Origin: a virus
IMG/VR virus record: IMGVR_UViG_3300028610_002683
Span: 1-34,853 of that record
Reading direction: 5' to 3' (one strand)
DNA length: 34,853 nucleotides
A program made the translations under genes and the position numbers. Shown here piece by piece: positions 14,592 to 21,284 of the stretch. Positions within the stretch are counted from its first letter, which is position 1; the number at the start of each line of letters is the position of its first letter. The notes below the pieces were generated by a model. It was given only the letters and a program-made list of their open reading frames with translations. It was not told the origin of the DNA and ran no database searches.

Positions 14592-14753
14592 TTATGCAGA
14601 CCAATTCGGACGGACGGGGCGCGCAGGAACCGACCGCCTCATGCGAGTCGGGGCGCGGGAATACAACCGATTATGCCCGGCCGCCCGTTGGTCTGCAAAA
14701 ATTATCTGCCAGAATATGCCAGAAAAACAGCGTTTTCTCAAAAAATCCGGCAT
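14592..14753 (-). CDS. Possible 53-aa basic protein
   Basis: An ATG at 14753 has GGGGAGGG four bases upstream and opens 53 codons: hydrophobic-basic N-terminus ('MPDFLRKRCFSGIFWQIIFA') and Arg/Pro-rich C-terminus. It lies in an otherwise low-coding stretch. The frame also contains a 10-base inverted repeat, so the bases may instead serve as a structured RNA or DNA element. Weakly supported. Confidence 0.3.
   Translation of the reverse strand: MPDFLRKRCFSGIFWQIIFADQRAAGHNRLYSRAPTRMRRSVPARPVRPNWSA
14595..14697. repeat. Widely spaced 10-bp inverted repeat in a low-coding gap
   Basis: TGCAGACCAA (14595-14604) and TTGGTCTGCA (14688-14697) are perfect complements 83 bases apart. The span between is rich in CGG/CCG runs that could fold further. 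It lies within 14556-14994, the least gene-like part of the leftward block. It could be the stem of a structured RNA or a DNA element. Confidence 0.4.
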
Positions 14754-14815
14754 AAAACCCTCCCCATCACCGGCATTTTTTGCACGTTCCTGCATAAATA
14801 CACCACTTTTTTTCG

Positions 14816-15064
14816 CTAAGCGCGGCTGAGCAGCTCGCGGATCTCCCCCGAATCACCGAAAACCACCAGAAGCAGCTCGTAAAATTTCCAGACCCGCGAA
14901 GACACATAAAGCCGCGTATAGTCTGCGTTTATCCCAGAGTGCAGAAAATCACGTTTTCGCGATCTGAAATTTGCCTGTGACGTGCCAGAAAAAACTACTC
15001 CGACCCTTCCTGCATCCCGATCATGAAAGTGTGCTCGCTGTGGAGAAAAAGGTCTCTCTTCCAC
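14816..15064 (-). CDS. Possible 82-aa protein or gene remnant overlapping its neighbour
   Basis: An open frame of 82 codons whose first 23 overlap the gene at 14995-15300 in another phase. The non-overlapping part reads like real protein ('RLYVSSRVWKFYELLLVVFG' then 'DSGEIRELLSRA'), but the only ATG (15064) has no ribosome site. It might be reached by frameshift from the upstream gene, be the degraded end of an older gene, or be chance. Low confidence. Confidence 0.3.
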   Translation of the reverse strand: MEERPFSPQRAHFHDRDAGRVGVVFSGTSQANFRSRKRDFLHSGINADYTRLYVSSRVWKFYELLLVVFGDSGEIRELLSRA

Positions 15065-15300
15065 AGCTTGACAATATAGACACCATTACCGTATTTATTC
15101 CGTATTGTTTCCAGAAATTCCGGGTCTGACAGCACGTCCGCAACTACCATGTCTCTTACTAAGTCCTCGCGCTCGACCCCGGTCTGCGCGTCTATGGCGC
15201 TTGTACACCTCATTATGGATACGCTTTGGTGTCCATCCTTCTGTACCTCTTCAAGAGCAGACCTAAACGGCATAAGTTCCTCATTTGTTATCCACTTCAT
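14995..15300 (-). CDS. Unknown 101-aa protein
   Basis: Product of 101 residues, ATG after AAAGGAG. Mixed alpha/beta and charged: 'ALEEVQKDGHQSVSIMRC', 'VADVLSDPEFLETIRNKYG', then beta 'GVYIVKLWKRDLFLHSEH'. Not recognised. It is the last tightly packed gene before the 440-base low-coding stretch that contains uncertain frames and an inverted repeat. Confidence 0.6.
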   Translation of the reverse strand: MKWITNEELMPFRSALEEVQKDGHQSVSIMRCTSAIDAQTGVEREDLVRDMVVADVLSDPEFLETIRNKYGNGVYIVKLWKRDLFLHSEHTFMIGMQEGSE

Positions 15301-15315
15301 TTCACAACTCCTTTT

Positions 15316-15573
15316 TCATGTTTTCTTTCGCTCAAAACCTGCAAATAATTGCCATATCTCAATTTTATAGATCGTAGGATCATCATAGAGGCGTTGATAA
15401 ACTTGCGACATTTCCGATCCGTCCATAGGATCGCCCGGCGGATGATCTGTTAGATCAAATTCCTGTTCCCCGTATGGTTTGTATGGACTGGCATACCGGG
15501 AACTCCAATATATGAGTTTATACATGACCGGCGGCTTATACGGTTTTATGTCCATGCCCCCTTTACTACTCAT
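15316..15573 (-). CDS. Unknown 85-aa protein
   Basis: Product of 85 residues. The first ATG overlaps the previous stop (ATGA). A second in-frame ATG six codons later has AGGGGG just upstream and is an alternative start (MDIKPYK). Rich in Tyr and Pro ('YSSRYASPYKPYGEQEFD' in part), likely a small beta-containing soluble protein. No motif recognised. Confidence 0.55.
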   Translation of the reverse strand: MSSKGGMDIKPYKPPVMYKLIYWSSRYASPYKPYGEQEFDLTDHPPGDPMDGSEMSQVYQRLYDDPTIYKIEIWQLFAGFERKKT

Positions 15574-15845
15574 AGGTTAAGCTCTTTGACGCGCTTCTTA
15601 ATTCTCTCAATATTCTTGTCGATCCATTCCATCCGCGCCCCCGGTCGGTCTGACATTTGGTAATGCTGTACTGTTCCCTCAATCGTGACCGAGAACTCCC
15701 GATCCATCTGGTTCTGAGTGAAAGCGACTGTCTGATCCTCGCCCCGGTAAAACATAATAGGATAAGTCACGCTCTTATTATCAAACGTAGTCAAGAGTTT
15801 TCTGATCCGTTTCAACTCTGCCCTGTCCTGGATTTTTAACATCAT
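15570..15845 (-). CDS. Unknown 91-aa protein
   Basis: Product of 91 residues; start ATG overlaps the upstream TGA (ATGATG). It has an N-terminal basic helix ('AELKRIRKLLTTF'), a central beta-hairpin region ('SVTYPIMFYRGED', 'FSVTIEGTVQHYQ') and a C-terminal basic helix ('KNIERIKKRVKEL'). No recognised family. It belongs to the overlapping cistron run 17324 to 15316. Confidence 0.6.
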   Translation of the reverse strand: MMLKIQDRAELKRIRKLLTTFDNKSVTYPIMFYRGEDQTVAFTQNQMDREFSVTIEGTVQHYQMSDRPGARMEWIDKNIERIKKRVKELNL

Positions 15846-16066
15846 AGTACCGCCTCATTTTCTGGTCTGAACTCCTCAAGGATGATCTGCATGACGATCA
15901 TTAATGGCAGATCAAGTGCCTCGCGAATCTGCCCGGTGGAGTGACCTGCTGTGACCATCTCCACGACTTCCCCACGTTTCGCGCGTGGAACCTTTGACGC
16001 TTCGATGATCCAGTTGTCCATGATCTCTTTAGCGATCTCCTCTGCGCTTCTGAGTGGCTTATCCAT
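15842..16066 (-). CDS. Small helix-turn-helix-like protein
   Basis: Product of 74 residues from the ATG inside GATGGATAA at the end of the upstream gene; a longer frame to 16111 would overlap that gene heavily. Residues ~30-60 ('KRGEVVEMVTAGHSTGQIREALDLP') have the spacing of a helix-turn-helix of the kind used by small phage regulators: a helix, 'GHST' turn and 'GQIREALDL' recognition helix. The acidic C-terminus follows. Probably a transcription regulator of the early block, though this is based on pattern only. Confidence 0.6.
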   Translation of the reverse strand: MDKPLRSAEEIAKEIMDNWIIEASKVPRAKRGEVVEMVTAGHSTGQIREALDLPLMIVMQIILEEFRPENEAVL

Positions 16067-17324
16067 CTTCTGAGATGATCGTTTCGTCCAGGACGTGCCT
16101 TTCCTCGACACCTTCTATATACCTGATCCTGATGGGGTGTTTTGGGAGGTTTGGGCCTATTGTGACGCCCTCTATTTTTAGGGTCAGTATATCTAGCGCG
16201 ATTGCCATGCCAGATCGACAGCCTTTCACCCATTGATCGCCATAATAATACGATCCGGCCGCCGTGTCCGTCCGGGTATTAAAAAGGTGATCAAGTGCTT
16301 TCAAGTAGACTGCAATGTTGCTATTACCTACCTCCTTTATCACTTCGAGGAGGCTAACGCGCTCCTCTAGCAATTTCATTTGTCCAGGAGTTACCTCAGC
16401 CGGTGACTCCTCTTCCTTTTGCTCTGCCTCTGCCTCTGGCACAGGATCATGATGGACACAGGCATAAATACCAATAACTGCATACATATCCTGTTCCCGT
16501 ATCTGTACTATCTCCCTTCTCACTTCGCACATGTCATTATAAAAGCCTTGCTCCTCATAATCCGCCCCGCAAGCGTCTTTTTTTGCATGATGCACCCGGA
16601 GCCACAGCCAACCCTCAGACCGTACATAGGCCGGCGGGCAGGACAGTTCCGAGTCGTTCGCGGCTATCTCCGTCACGTCTCTATATATCCGCCAGTCTCC
16701 CCACATGTGGCGCTTCTTTTCCCTGGTCATGAGTTCCTGCGCAGCCTCATGATCTTCTAGCTTCTCACTTGTCCAGTATATAGACATACCCCCGCGATTC
16801 TTCAAGAGATTATAGCATACTATAAACGGGGGCATGACCGCCTCATATTCTAACTTCCTTATCAGGGCCATAACAGCATTGCGATCCAGGACAGACCCAA
16901 TATGTAGCTCACCAGGTTTTCCCGTGACTTTCACCCTCTGAGTTACCTTCGTGATCTTGTGATAAATACCCCATTGCTCCCACTTAACCTCGTATTCGCC
17001 ATACAATTCAAGCGCGGGGAGGAATACATTAGTTGAAAAATCATCATGGATGCAGATCGGCGGGTTGTAATCCGGGGTAAATGATTCGCCTCCGTCCTCT
17101 AGATGCTTTTTCAGATCGGAAATGAGGCTTTCAGCCTCTTCTCTGGTGTAAGCGTTGTGTTTCCCCTCTTCCTTTAGCTCCTTTACTCTGATGTGATCAT
17201 AACAGGTTATCCCATACAGAATCGTGTTAGGTTCATTCGTGCTGAGTGCGTAACCTATTGACAAGCACCATTTCACAAGGAACATATAAACGTCTTTCTC
17301 AATCCAGATGACGGGATCATACAC
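16059..17324 (-). CDS. Unknown 421-aa protein, first gene after the leftward promoter
   Basis: Product of 421 residues; the only start is GTG at 17324, seven bases after AGGAGA. It is mixed alpha/beta with scattered Trp, Tyr and Cys and no long hydrophobic stretch. Three parts can be seen: residues 1-150, a middle part to ~300 with 'MWGDWRIYRDV' and 'YGEYEVKWEQWGIYHKI', and an acidic linker ('EAEAEQKEEESPAE') to a C-terminal ~110-residue domain. No nucleotide-binding or nuclease motif is recognised. As the first and largest product of the early operon it is a prime candidate for takeover or replication work, but I cannot name a function. Confidence 0.65.
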   Translation of the reverse strand: MYDPVIWIEKDVYMFLVKWCLSIGYALSTNEPNTILYGITCYDHIRVKELKEEGKHNAYTREEAESLISDLKKHLEDGGESFTPDYNPPICIHDDFSTNVFLPALELYGEYEVKWEQWGIYHKITKVTQRVKVTGKPGELHIGSVLDRNAVMALIRKLEYEAVMPPFIVCYNLLKNRGGMSIYWTSEKLEDHEAAQELMTREKKRHMWGDWRIYRDVTEIAANDSELSCPPAYVRSEGWLWLRVHHAKKDACGADYEEQGFYNDMCEVRREIVQIREQDMYAVIGIYACVHHDPVPEAEAEQKEEESPAEVTPGQMKLLEERVSLLEVIKEVGNSNIAVYLKALDHLFNTRTDTAAGSYYYGDQWVKGCRSGMAIALDILTLKIEGVTIGPNLPKHPIRIRYIEGVEERHVLDETIISEDG

Positions 17325-17362
17325 AGTTTTATCTCCTTTCGTCTTTGTAGTGTCCAGACGAA

Positions 17363-17378
17363 GAGGTCAGACGACCTC
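17363..17378. promoter_or_regulatory. Perfect inverted repeat (operator-like) in the leftward leader
   Basis: GAGGTC-agac-GACCTC is a perfect 6-base inverted repeat with a 4-base spacer, about 20-35 bases downstream of the expected leftward start point. Size and position fit a repressor operator, or a leader hairpin. Confidence 0.5.
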
Positions 17379-17379
17379 A

Positions 17380-17396
17380 AAGTCAACTTGTTTTCC
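17380..17396. promoter_or_regulatory. Shared 17-bp site at +1 of the leftward promoter
   Basis: AAGTCAACTTGTTTTCC here matches 21088-21104 (AAGTCAACGTGTTTTCC) at 16 of 17 bases. In both places it begins at about +1 of a predicted promoter, in opposite orientation relative to the genome but the same place relative to transcription. A common regulator binding both regions is the simple reading. Confidence 0.5.
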
Positions 17397-17403
17397 TGTG
17401 TGG

Positions 17404-17432
17404 AGTATAACAAATTCAGCTATGAAAGTCAA
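17404..17432 (-). promoter_or_regulatory. Sigma70-type leftward promoter
   Basis: On the minus strand: TTGACT (17432-17427), 17-base spacer, TATACT (17409-17404). Both boxes differ from consensus by one base. It drives the 16059-17324 gene and the overlapped genes after it; expected start near 17397. Confidence 0.8.
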
Positions 17433-17469
17433 GTGTTAAACACCTGCCTGCTATAAAATGAAAAAGTGC

Positions 17470-17498
17470 TTGCAAAAGACGACAGATCGTGTTATAGT
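17470..17498 (+). promoter_or_regulatory. Rightward promoter of the lipoprotein gene
   Basis: TTGCAA (17470-17475), 17-base spacer, TATAGT (17493-17498), 55 bases before the lipoprotein ATG. The -35 box is weaker than consensus. It lies back to back with the leftward promoter. Confidence 0.65.
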
Positions 17499-17553
17499 TG
17501 CAACCGTCTTTATACGCGCCAAATTTGCTTGAATACAAAAAAGGAGAGTTATC

Positions 17554-17877
17554 ATGGGAATACGGAAAACATTTCTTGTAGTCGTTACATTCCTGGTCTG
17601 TTTGGTAGTTCTTTCGGGCTGTGGTTTATTTCGCAGGCCAGAAATTAGGAGACTAGAAAAGCAAGTTGAGACATTAGAGGCACAGGTTGATAGTTTGCTA
17701 ACAACCGGCATTGAGGATAATTGGGTTGAGGGCGTCATGGTCATGAGGCGGGCGTCTGCCTCCCATTTGGTACGGGTCTGGGTCTACGTGGATGGATTCT
17801 TGACTCCAATGTGGGAGGACGATCTGAATCACATGATAGAGACGGGCTTTTACATTAAAGTCACGCACCGCCCGTAA
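17554..17877 (+). CDS. Small lipoprotein with coiled coil
   Basis: Product of 107 residues. A basic start (MGIRKT), a hydrophobic run and 'VLSGC' form a clear lipoprotein signal with Cys23 as the lipid-modified residue. A heptad-type coil follows ('RRLEKQVETLEAQVDSLL'), then a ~60-residue beta-containing domain ('LVRVWVYVDGFL'). ATG follows AAAGGAGAG. It is a single plus-strand gene with its own promoter, set between leftward genes, the usual arrangement of a 'moron' expressed independently. Phage lipoproteins often block superinfection or act as outer-membrane spanin parts. Either is possible; the lipobox is certain. Confidence 0.85.
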   Translation: MGIRKTFLVVVTFLVCLVVLSGCGLFRRPEIRRLEKQVETLEAQVDSLLTTGIEDNWVEGVMVMRRASASHLVRVWVYVDGFLTPMWEDDLNHMIETGFYIKVTHRP

Positions 17878-17886
17878 TCGGAAATG

Positions 17887-19161
17887 CTATTTTCCCAGAC
17901 CACCCAGAAATTCAGCGCGGGCCTTGTTAGCGGCGTTGGGATTCTGCTCCCTGTAAGTTTTCCACTTTTCCAACTCTTCATCGCGCTCCGCATTTTCGCG
18001 CTGCGTTTTTTCGATTGCGCGGCGGGCTTTTTCGCGGGCTTTCTTCACCTCGCCGTCAAGCTTTGCCGGCTGGTAATCTCTGGTGAGGGCGTTTCGTAAC
18101 CAGCCGAGGGGGTTCGCAAATTCGACGCTGCGGCGTTTCTGCATTTCCGCGATCTCCATTTTCTCCAATACGACCTCCGCTCCGTATGCGTCAACAGTCC
18201 ACCGTACAAAGGCATAGTCCCGATCCTCCATTCCGAAATTCTGAGATTTTGCAAAGGAACAAACAGCGCCGAAGGCCTCTTTTTTTTTGGCTTTGCTCTT
18301 TGTTTGTTCTTGTTTAAACCCGGGAACTAAGACAAGACTCTCATTAGCGCGTGAGGGGTCGTCTGTCAGACCACCCTTGATTTCACTGGCTTTGTCTGCA
18401 TTTTCGTTTTCAGAAATTTGTGAGCTGGTGTCAGAAGTCGGATCGGGCGTCTGGTGATCCGTTACTGGCATGAGGGCGCTTTCGTATTGAAAATCTCTTG
18501 AGCTGGTTTCTGGTTCTGGATCGGGGGCCTGGTAATGAGGTTCTACAGTGTCGGAGTCGGGCGTCTGAGGAACCTCCTCGCCGTCAGTGATGGCAGCAGC
18601 AGTAGTGTCATAGATGTTCGTATCGGCTGGTGGCAGTCCCAGTTCTTCACGCCAACGCTTTACAGTGTCGGCGTCGGGCGTCTGAGGAACCTCCTCATCG
18701 TCAGTGACGGTAGCAGCATTTTCTATTGATTGGGGCTGGCAGGTGGACTCCGTGGGGAGGGATATTATTTTCGCGGGCTTATCTTCGAGCGTTGTACCAT
18801 TCTTGCTTTCTTTGAGGCGCGCTCTCTCCTGGGGGTCAATCACGATCCTCAGATTGCTTGTATCCAGACCGTTACCTCCGCTTAATAGCTCAATATATCC
18901 GTTTGCTATTAGCCAGGTGCGGGCGCGACTAACGTCAGAGCGTGATCCACTTACGAAGGCCTCCATGTGTTCCACGGAAACATCAGCGTTGTCTTTATGA
19001 TACCCGGAGGTCTTTCTCTCGATCAGAAACACTATCAGCGCGGCGGTCTTTCCCTGTTGGCATAGCTCTGTAACTTCTGGGATGATCACGTCAAAAATCT
19101 CATTGCGGGCTTTTGTGTAGTAAAGAAATTGCTCAACTCCGGCTGTTCCGAGTCCAGTCAT
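17887..19161 (-). CDS. Replication-initiator-like protein (winged helix plus DnaD-like end)
   Basis: Product of 424 residues from the ATG with GGGGAGGATTCTAAA upstream. The N-terminal ~95 residues resemble the winged-helix start of phage O-type replication proteins ('LIVFLIERKTSGYHKDN', 'SVEHMEAFV', 'SRSDVSRARTWLIANGYI'). A long disordered linker (~120-260) holds repeats of 'EEVPQTPD[AS]DTV'. The C-terminal ~130 residues ('FANPLGWLRNALTRDYQP' and a basic coiled tail) resemble the end of DnaD/initiator proteins. Such proteins bind the origin and load a host helicase. This is the only replication-type gene I see, so the virus would depend on host polymerase and helicase. Inference from pattern, moderately sure. 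Confidence 0.6.
   Translation of the reverse strand: MTGLGTAGVEQFLYYTKARNEIFDVIIPEVTELCQQGKTAALIVFLIERKTSGYHKDNADVSVEHMEAFVSGSRSDVSRARTWLIANGYIELLSGGNGLDTSNLRIVIDPQERARLKESKNGTTLEDKPAKIISLPTESTCQPQSIENAATVTDDEEVPQTPDADTVKRWREELGLPPADTNIYDTTAAAITDGEEVPQTPDSDTVEPHYQAPDPEPETSSRDFQYESALMPVTDHQTPDPTSDTSSQISENENADKASEIKGGLTDDPSRANESLVLVPGFKQEQTKSKAKKKEAFGAVCSFAKSQNFGMEDRDYAFVRWTVDAYGAEVVLEKMEIAEMQKRRSVEFANPLGWLRNALTRDYQPAKLDGEVKKAREKARRAIEKTQRENAERDEELEKWKTYREQNPNAANKARAEFLGGLGK
18543..18720. repeat. In-gene direct repeat of ~60 bp, two copies
   Basis: Two nearly identical ~60-base segments (about 18543-18602 and 18661-18720) share ACAGTGTCGG then GTCGGGCGTCTGAGGAACCT and 'CGTCAGTGA'. They encode the repeated 'EEVPQTPDxDTV' units in the linker of the initiator-like protein. 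Shorter copies ('GTCTGG') follow. Likely a slippage-expanded flexible linker. Confidence 0.7.
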
Positions 19162-19162
19162 T

Positions 19163-20005
19163 TTAGAATCCTCCCCTAATGCCTCCGTGTGTTTCACGGA
19201 GACCTGTCTTATAGTTGTTGTTCAGTAGGTAGCCTTTTCCTGAGCATGTCAGAAAATGAGTTACATCCATGAGGCCGAACTTGCAATGCTCTATCCCCCC
19301 CGCCTTTCTTATATTAGACTGAGCTTCTATGCCGGTGTACATCTCTTCCTGTCCCATTGAGAGGTGTGAATAATCGTGATTCTGGTGAACAGCAATAGCA
19401 AAATTACCTATATCGATCACTGGTATCCTGATATCGCGCGCGTGATAGATCATCCAGTTATCCCAACAAGCGCGTCCTACCGCAAATGAGGGAATGTCAT
19501 AGAACAGTTGTCGAGGGAATACAAAATAGTCCATGGCATACATCCAAATCTCATAAGGGTTTGATTTTTCAGATTCCATCGCGTAGGTTCTGACCTGCTC
19601 TTCCCAGGCATCTTTGTCGAAGTCGAAAAGCTGATCCATATCGACATTCCATCTTCGACCAACTATTAAGTATCTCCCCATCTTCCTGTCAACTATTCTA
19701 ATCGCCCTCATAAAATCACTCATCAGGATTATATCCGCGTTCACATAGCACAGAATATTACGCTCTGCCAAGTCGTGTGCAGTTCTAAAGACATAATCAA
19801 GCATCGGCGTCCCGAACTCGTTACGTTTCACATCGGGAACATGCTGCACCTCAAGCTGTTCTGCTGTCTGGGCAATGCCTTCCTCGTCACCGAACAAAAT
19901 CACCTGACACCATGGTTGGAGCTTCACCCAACTACGAATAGCGTTTGTTTGGATGGTCTTAACGTGTCCTTTGAACGGCTTTGGAATGGTGAATAGAGTA
20001 ATCAT
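19163..20005 (-). CDS. Glycosyltransferase (GT-A type)
   Basis: Product of 280 residues from MITLFTIPKPF, the usual start of this family. It continues with 'NAIRSW', 'VILFGDEEG', and 'NEFGTPMLDYVF'. 'CYVNADIIL' (~86-94) places Asp91 at the metal/nucleotide-sugar site, and 'FDFD' and 'MYAMDYFVFPR' appear further on. These are features of GT2-like enzymes that transfer a sugar from a nucleotide donor. The natural ATG has only a weak ribosome site; a GTG four codons earlier is possible. The strong site (GGGAAG) just upstream belongs to an ATG in another frame that yields only 20 codons. Acceptor unknown. Confidence 0.8.
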   Translation of the reverse strand: MITLFTIPKPFKGHVKTIQTNAIRSWVKLQPWCQVILFGDEEGIAQTAEQLEVQHVPDVKRNEFGTPMLDYVFRTAHDLAERNILCYVNADIILMSDFMRAIRIVDRKMGRYLIVGRRWNVDMDQLFDFDKDAWEEQVRTYAMESEKSNPYEIWMYAMDYFVFPRQLFYDIPSFAVGRACWDNWMIYHARDIRIPVIDIGNFAIAVHQNHDYSHLSMGQEEMYTGIEAQSNIRKAGGIEHCKFGLMDVTHFLTCSGKGYLLNNNYKTGLRETHGGIRGGF

Positions 20006-20023
20006 GGTCCGGTCCACTTTCGG

Positions 20024-20281
20024 TCATTTTAGAATTCTTCCCACCAGGAACCCGGCGATAAAGAACGCCCCGGCAATAGTGATTGTGGCAGTCCGGTCAG
20101 ATGATAACATCTGACGGCAGCGATCCACTCCAAATATATCTATACAGCTATCGTATCCGCGCAAATAGCCCTTGACGCTGTTGGATGCTCCCACGGAGGC
20201 CATCTGTCTGCACTCCTCTGGACTTCTGACGCGCTTACACTGATCATAAGTCCTTAAAATTTGCTGTGTCCAGCTTGTCAT
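20024..20281 (-). CDS. Tail-anchored protein with two Cys-pair motifs
   Basis: Product of 85 residues. It holds two copies of Y-D-x-C-x(5-8)-[ED]-x-C-R-Q-M: 'YDQCKRVRSPEECRQM' and 'YDSCIDIFGVDRCRQML'. A C-terminal membrane helix follows ('TITIAGAFFIAGFLVGRILK'). The same motif plus C-terminal helix occurs in 27006-27278 ('YSTCESMLGEEECRRML'), so an early-side and a late-side gene are related. GGAGGCGAGG precedes the ATG. Probably a virion or host-membrane protein with disulphide-linked helices. Confidence 0.7.
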   Translation of the reverse strand: MTSWTQQILRTYDQCKRVRSPEECRQMASVGASNSVKGYLRGYDSCIDIFGVDRCRQMLSSDRTATITIAGAFFIAGFLVGRILK

Positions 20282-20283
20282 TA

Positions 20284-20985
20284 TTAGCCTCGCCTCCGGT
20301 GATAGTTAAGCGCGTTCTGATAGTTTTGCCGGGAAAACGTATCATCAGGATCAGTCAGGACGCGCCGCCTCAATATTTCGAGGTTTCTGGCGTTCTTTGC
20401 TGCAACCTCGCTCTCATTCCAGTAGCCGGAATGTTCTATGCGAAGGTCAGTTACCTCCGTCTGGACTCCGATCCTTTGCAAACTGAGGAGGTTTTGCTCA
20501 TGCAAAGGTATCTCCCACACAACGCCCGGCAACAGTGGGAAAATGCGTACCTGGGGAACCAGAGTAAAACTACCATCCTTCGAGGGCGACCCTTGCCACA
20601 AATAGAACGCTTTGAGGCGCGGCGCAGTCATTAAGGACACGATCCGCGCTGCAACGTCCCGTCTGATCCATTCGTCCGTGTCCATCCACAACACGTATAC
20701 CATGACTCCCAGGTGCGCGGCATACTCACGCGTCACAGAGAGCGCGATATTTCGCTGATACGCAAAATCGTTTCTCCACGCGCTTGTCACAACGCGACAG
20801 CCGTACTCATTAGCCACGTCATACAAGGATTTTCCTGCACTCCCGTCAAAAACAACGACGATCAAATCTGAAACAAGGGCGGCGCTCTGAATCATCCGCC
20901 GGAACCTTGAGACCCGGCATTTGCCGGCGATCACGTTGCACACCAACGGCACACGGAAGGCATCAGGATTTTTACTGACGATCAT
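20284..20985 (-). CDS. Family 2-like glycosyltransferase
   Basis: Product of 233 residues. The pattern 'SWRNDFAYQRN'-like ('SAWRNDFAYQRNIAL'), 'YVLWMDTDEWI' (Asp102, Asp104 as DxD), and 'FEARFFP'-equivalent 'PQVRIFPLLPGVVWEIPLHE' is typical of family 2 enzymes related to SunS and lipopolysaccharide-type transferases. It starts a leftward operon behind the promoter at 21014-21041 (GAGGG before ATG) and is followed by 20024 with a 2-base gap. It probably works with 19163 in building a short glycan. Target, whether capsid proteins or host surface, is unknown. Confidence 0.85.
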   Translation of the reverse strand: MIVSKNPDAFRVPLVCNVIAGKCRVSRFRRMIQSAALVSDLIVVVFDGSAGKSLYDVANEYGCRVVTSAWRNDFAYQRNIALSVTREYAAHLGVMVYVLWMDTDEWIRRDVAARIVSLMTAPRLKAFYLWQGSPSKDGSFTLVPQVRIFPLLPGVVWEIPLHEQNLLSLQRIGVQTEVTDLRIEHSGYWNESEVAAKNARNLEILRRRVLTDPDDTFSRQNYQNALNYHRRRG

Positions 20986-21013
20986 TGTCTAATCCCTCCC
21001 TCGTACACTAAAG

Positions 21014-21041
21014 ATCATACCTCGATTTTCCGAAAAGTCAA
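21014..21041 (-). promoter_or_regulatory. Leftward sigma70-type promoter
   Basis: On the minus strand: TTGACT (21041-21036), 16-base spacer, TATGAT (21019-21014), 28 bases before the ATG at 20985. One mismatch in each box. The -35 sits inside GTCAAC-N9-GTTGAC, whose other arm is the -35 of a rightward promoter. Confidence 0.7.
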
Positions 21042-21052
21042 CAAAAATCGCG

Positions 21053-21081
21053 TTGACAAAAACCGGAGGTGCTGTTACACT
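21053..21081 (+). promoter_or_regulatory. Rightward promoter P1
   Basis: TTGACA (21053-21058), 17-base spacer, TACACT (21076-21081). Perfect -35, weaker -10. Transcription would start at ~21088, exactly at the shared 17-bp site, and probably ends at the terminator at 21240-21276 unless read through. Confidence 0.6.
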
Positions 21082-21087
21082 ACCTGG

Positions 21088-21104
21088 AAGTCAACGTGTT
21101 TTCC
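21088..21104. promoter_or_regulatory. Shared 17-bp site at +1 of rightward P1
   Basis: AAGTCAACGTGTTTTCC, 16 of 17 identical to 17380-17396. It overlaps the expected start of P1. A related AAGTCAAC also lies at 21035-21042. Likely operator for a phage or host regulator. Confidence 0.5.
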
Positions 21105-21182
21105 GAACTAGACCGCCGCGCGCCTCTATCGTGCATTACCGCACTGTCACTGGTAGGAAGAGGGGGCGCGCTTATTTATTTC

Positions 21183-21211
21183 TTGACAAATATCATACAT
21201 TGTGGTAAAGT
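21183..21211 (+). promoter_or_regulatory. Rightward promoter P2 (small RNA promoter)
   Basis: TTGACA (21183-21188), 17-base spacer, TAAAGT (21206-21211), with transcription expected from ~21218. It directly precedes two hairpins and a terminator and no open frame, as for a small RNA gene. Confidence 0.6.
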
Positions 21212-21217
21212 ATCTGT

Positions 21218-21284
21218 GGCTGTTCCGAAGGGAACGCAGAACCCCGGCAGGGTCATCTTTTGCCTTTGCCGGGGTTTTGTTATT
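21218..21284 (+). ncRNA. Probable ~65-nt small RNA
   Basis: Between promoter P2 and a T-run lies a short transcript made of two hairpins: GTTCC-gaag-GGAAC (21222-21235) and the 10-bp GC-rich terminator stem (21240-21276). There is no start codon with a ribosome site. It could act as an antisense or regulatory RNA (compare the short terminated OOP RNA of lambda), or be an attenuated leader of the genes that follow. The genes downstream have their own promoter P3, which favours an independent RNA. Confidence 0.55.
21240..21276 (+). terminator. Intrinsic terminator
   Basis: AACCCCGGCA (21240-21249) pairs perfectly with TGCCGGGGTT (21267-21276), followed by TTTTGTTATTTT. Good GC stem and T-run on the plus strand. 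Confidence 0.85.

Noticed and set aside
14382-14819. 145-codon plus-strand frame
   Set aside because: No ribosome site, unnatural composition, and it lies antisense to the well-supported 59-aa membrane protein.
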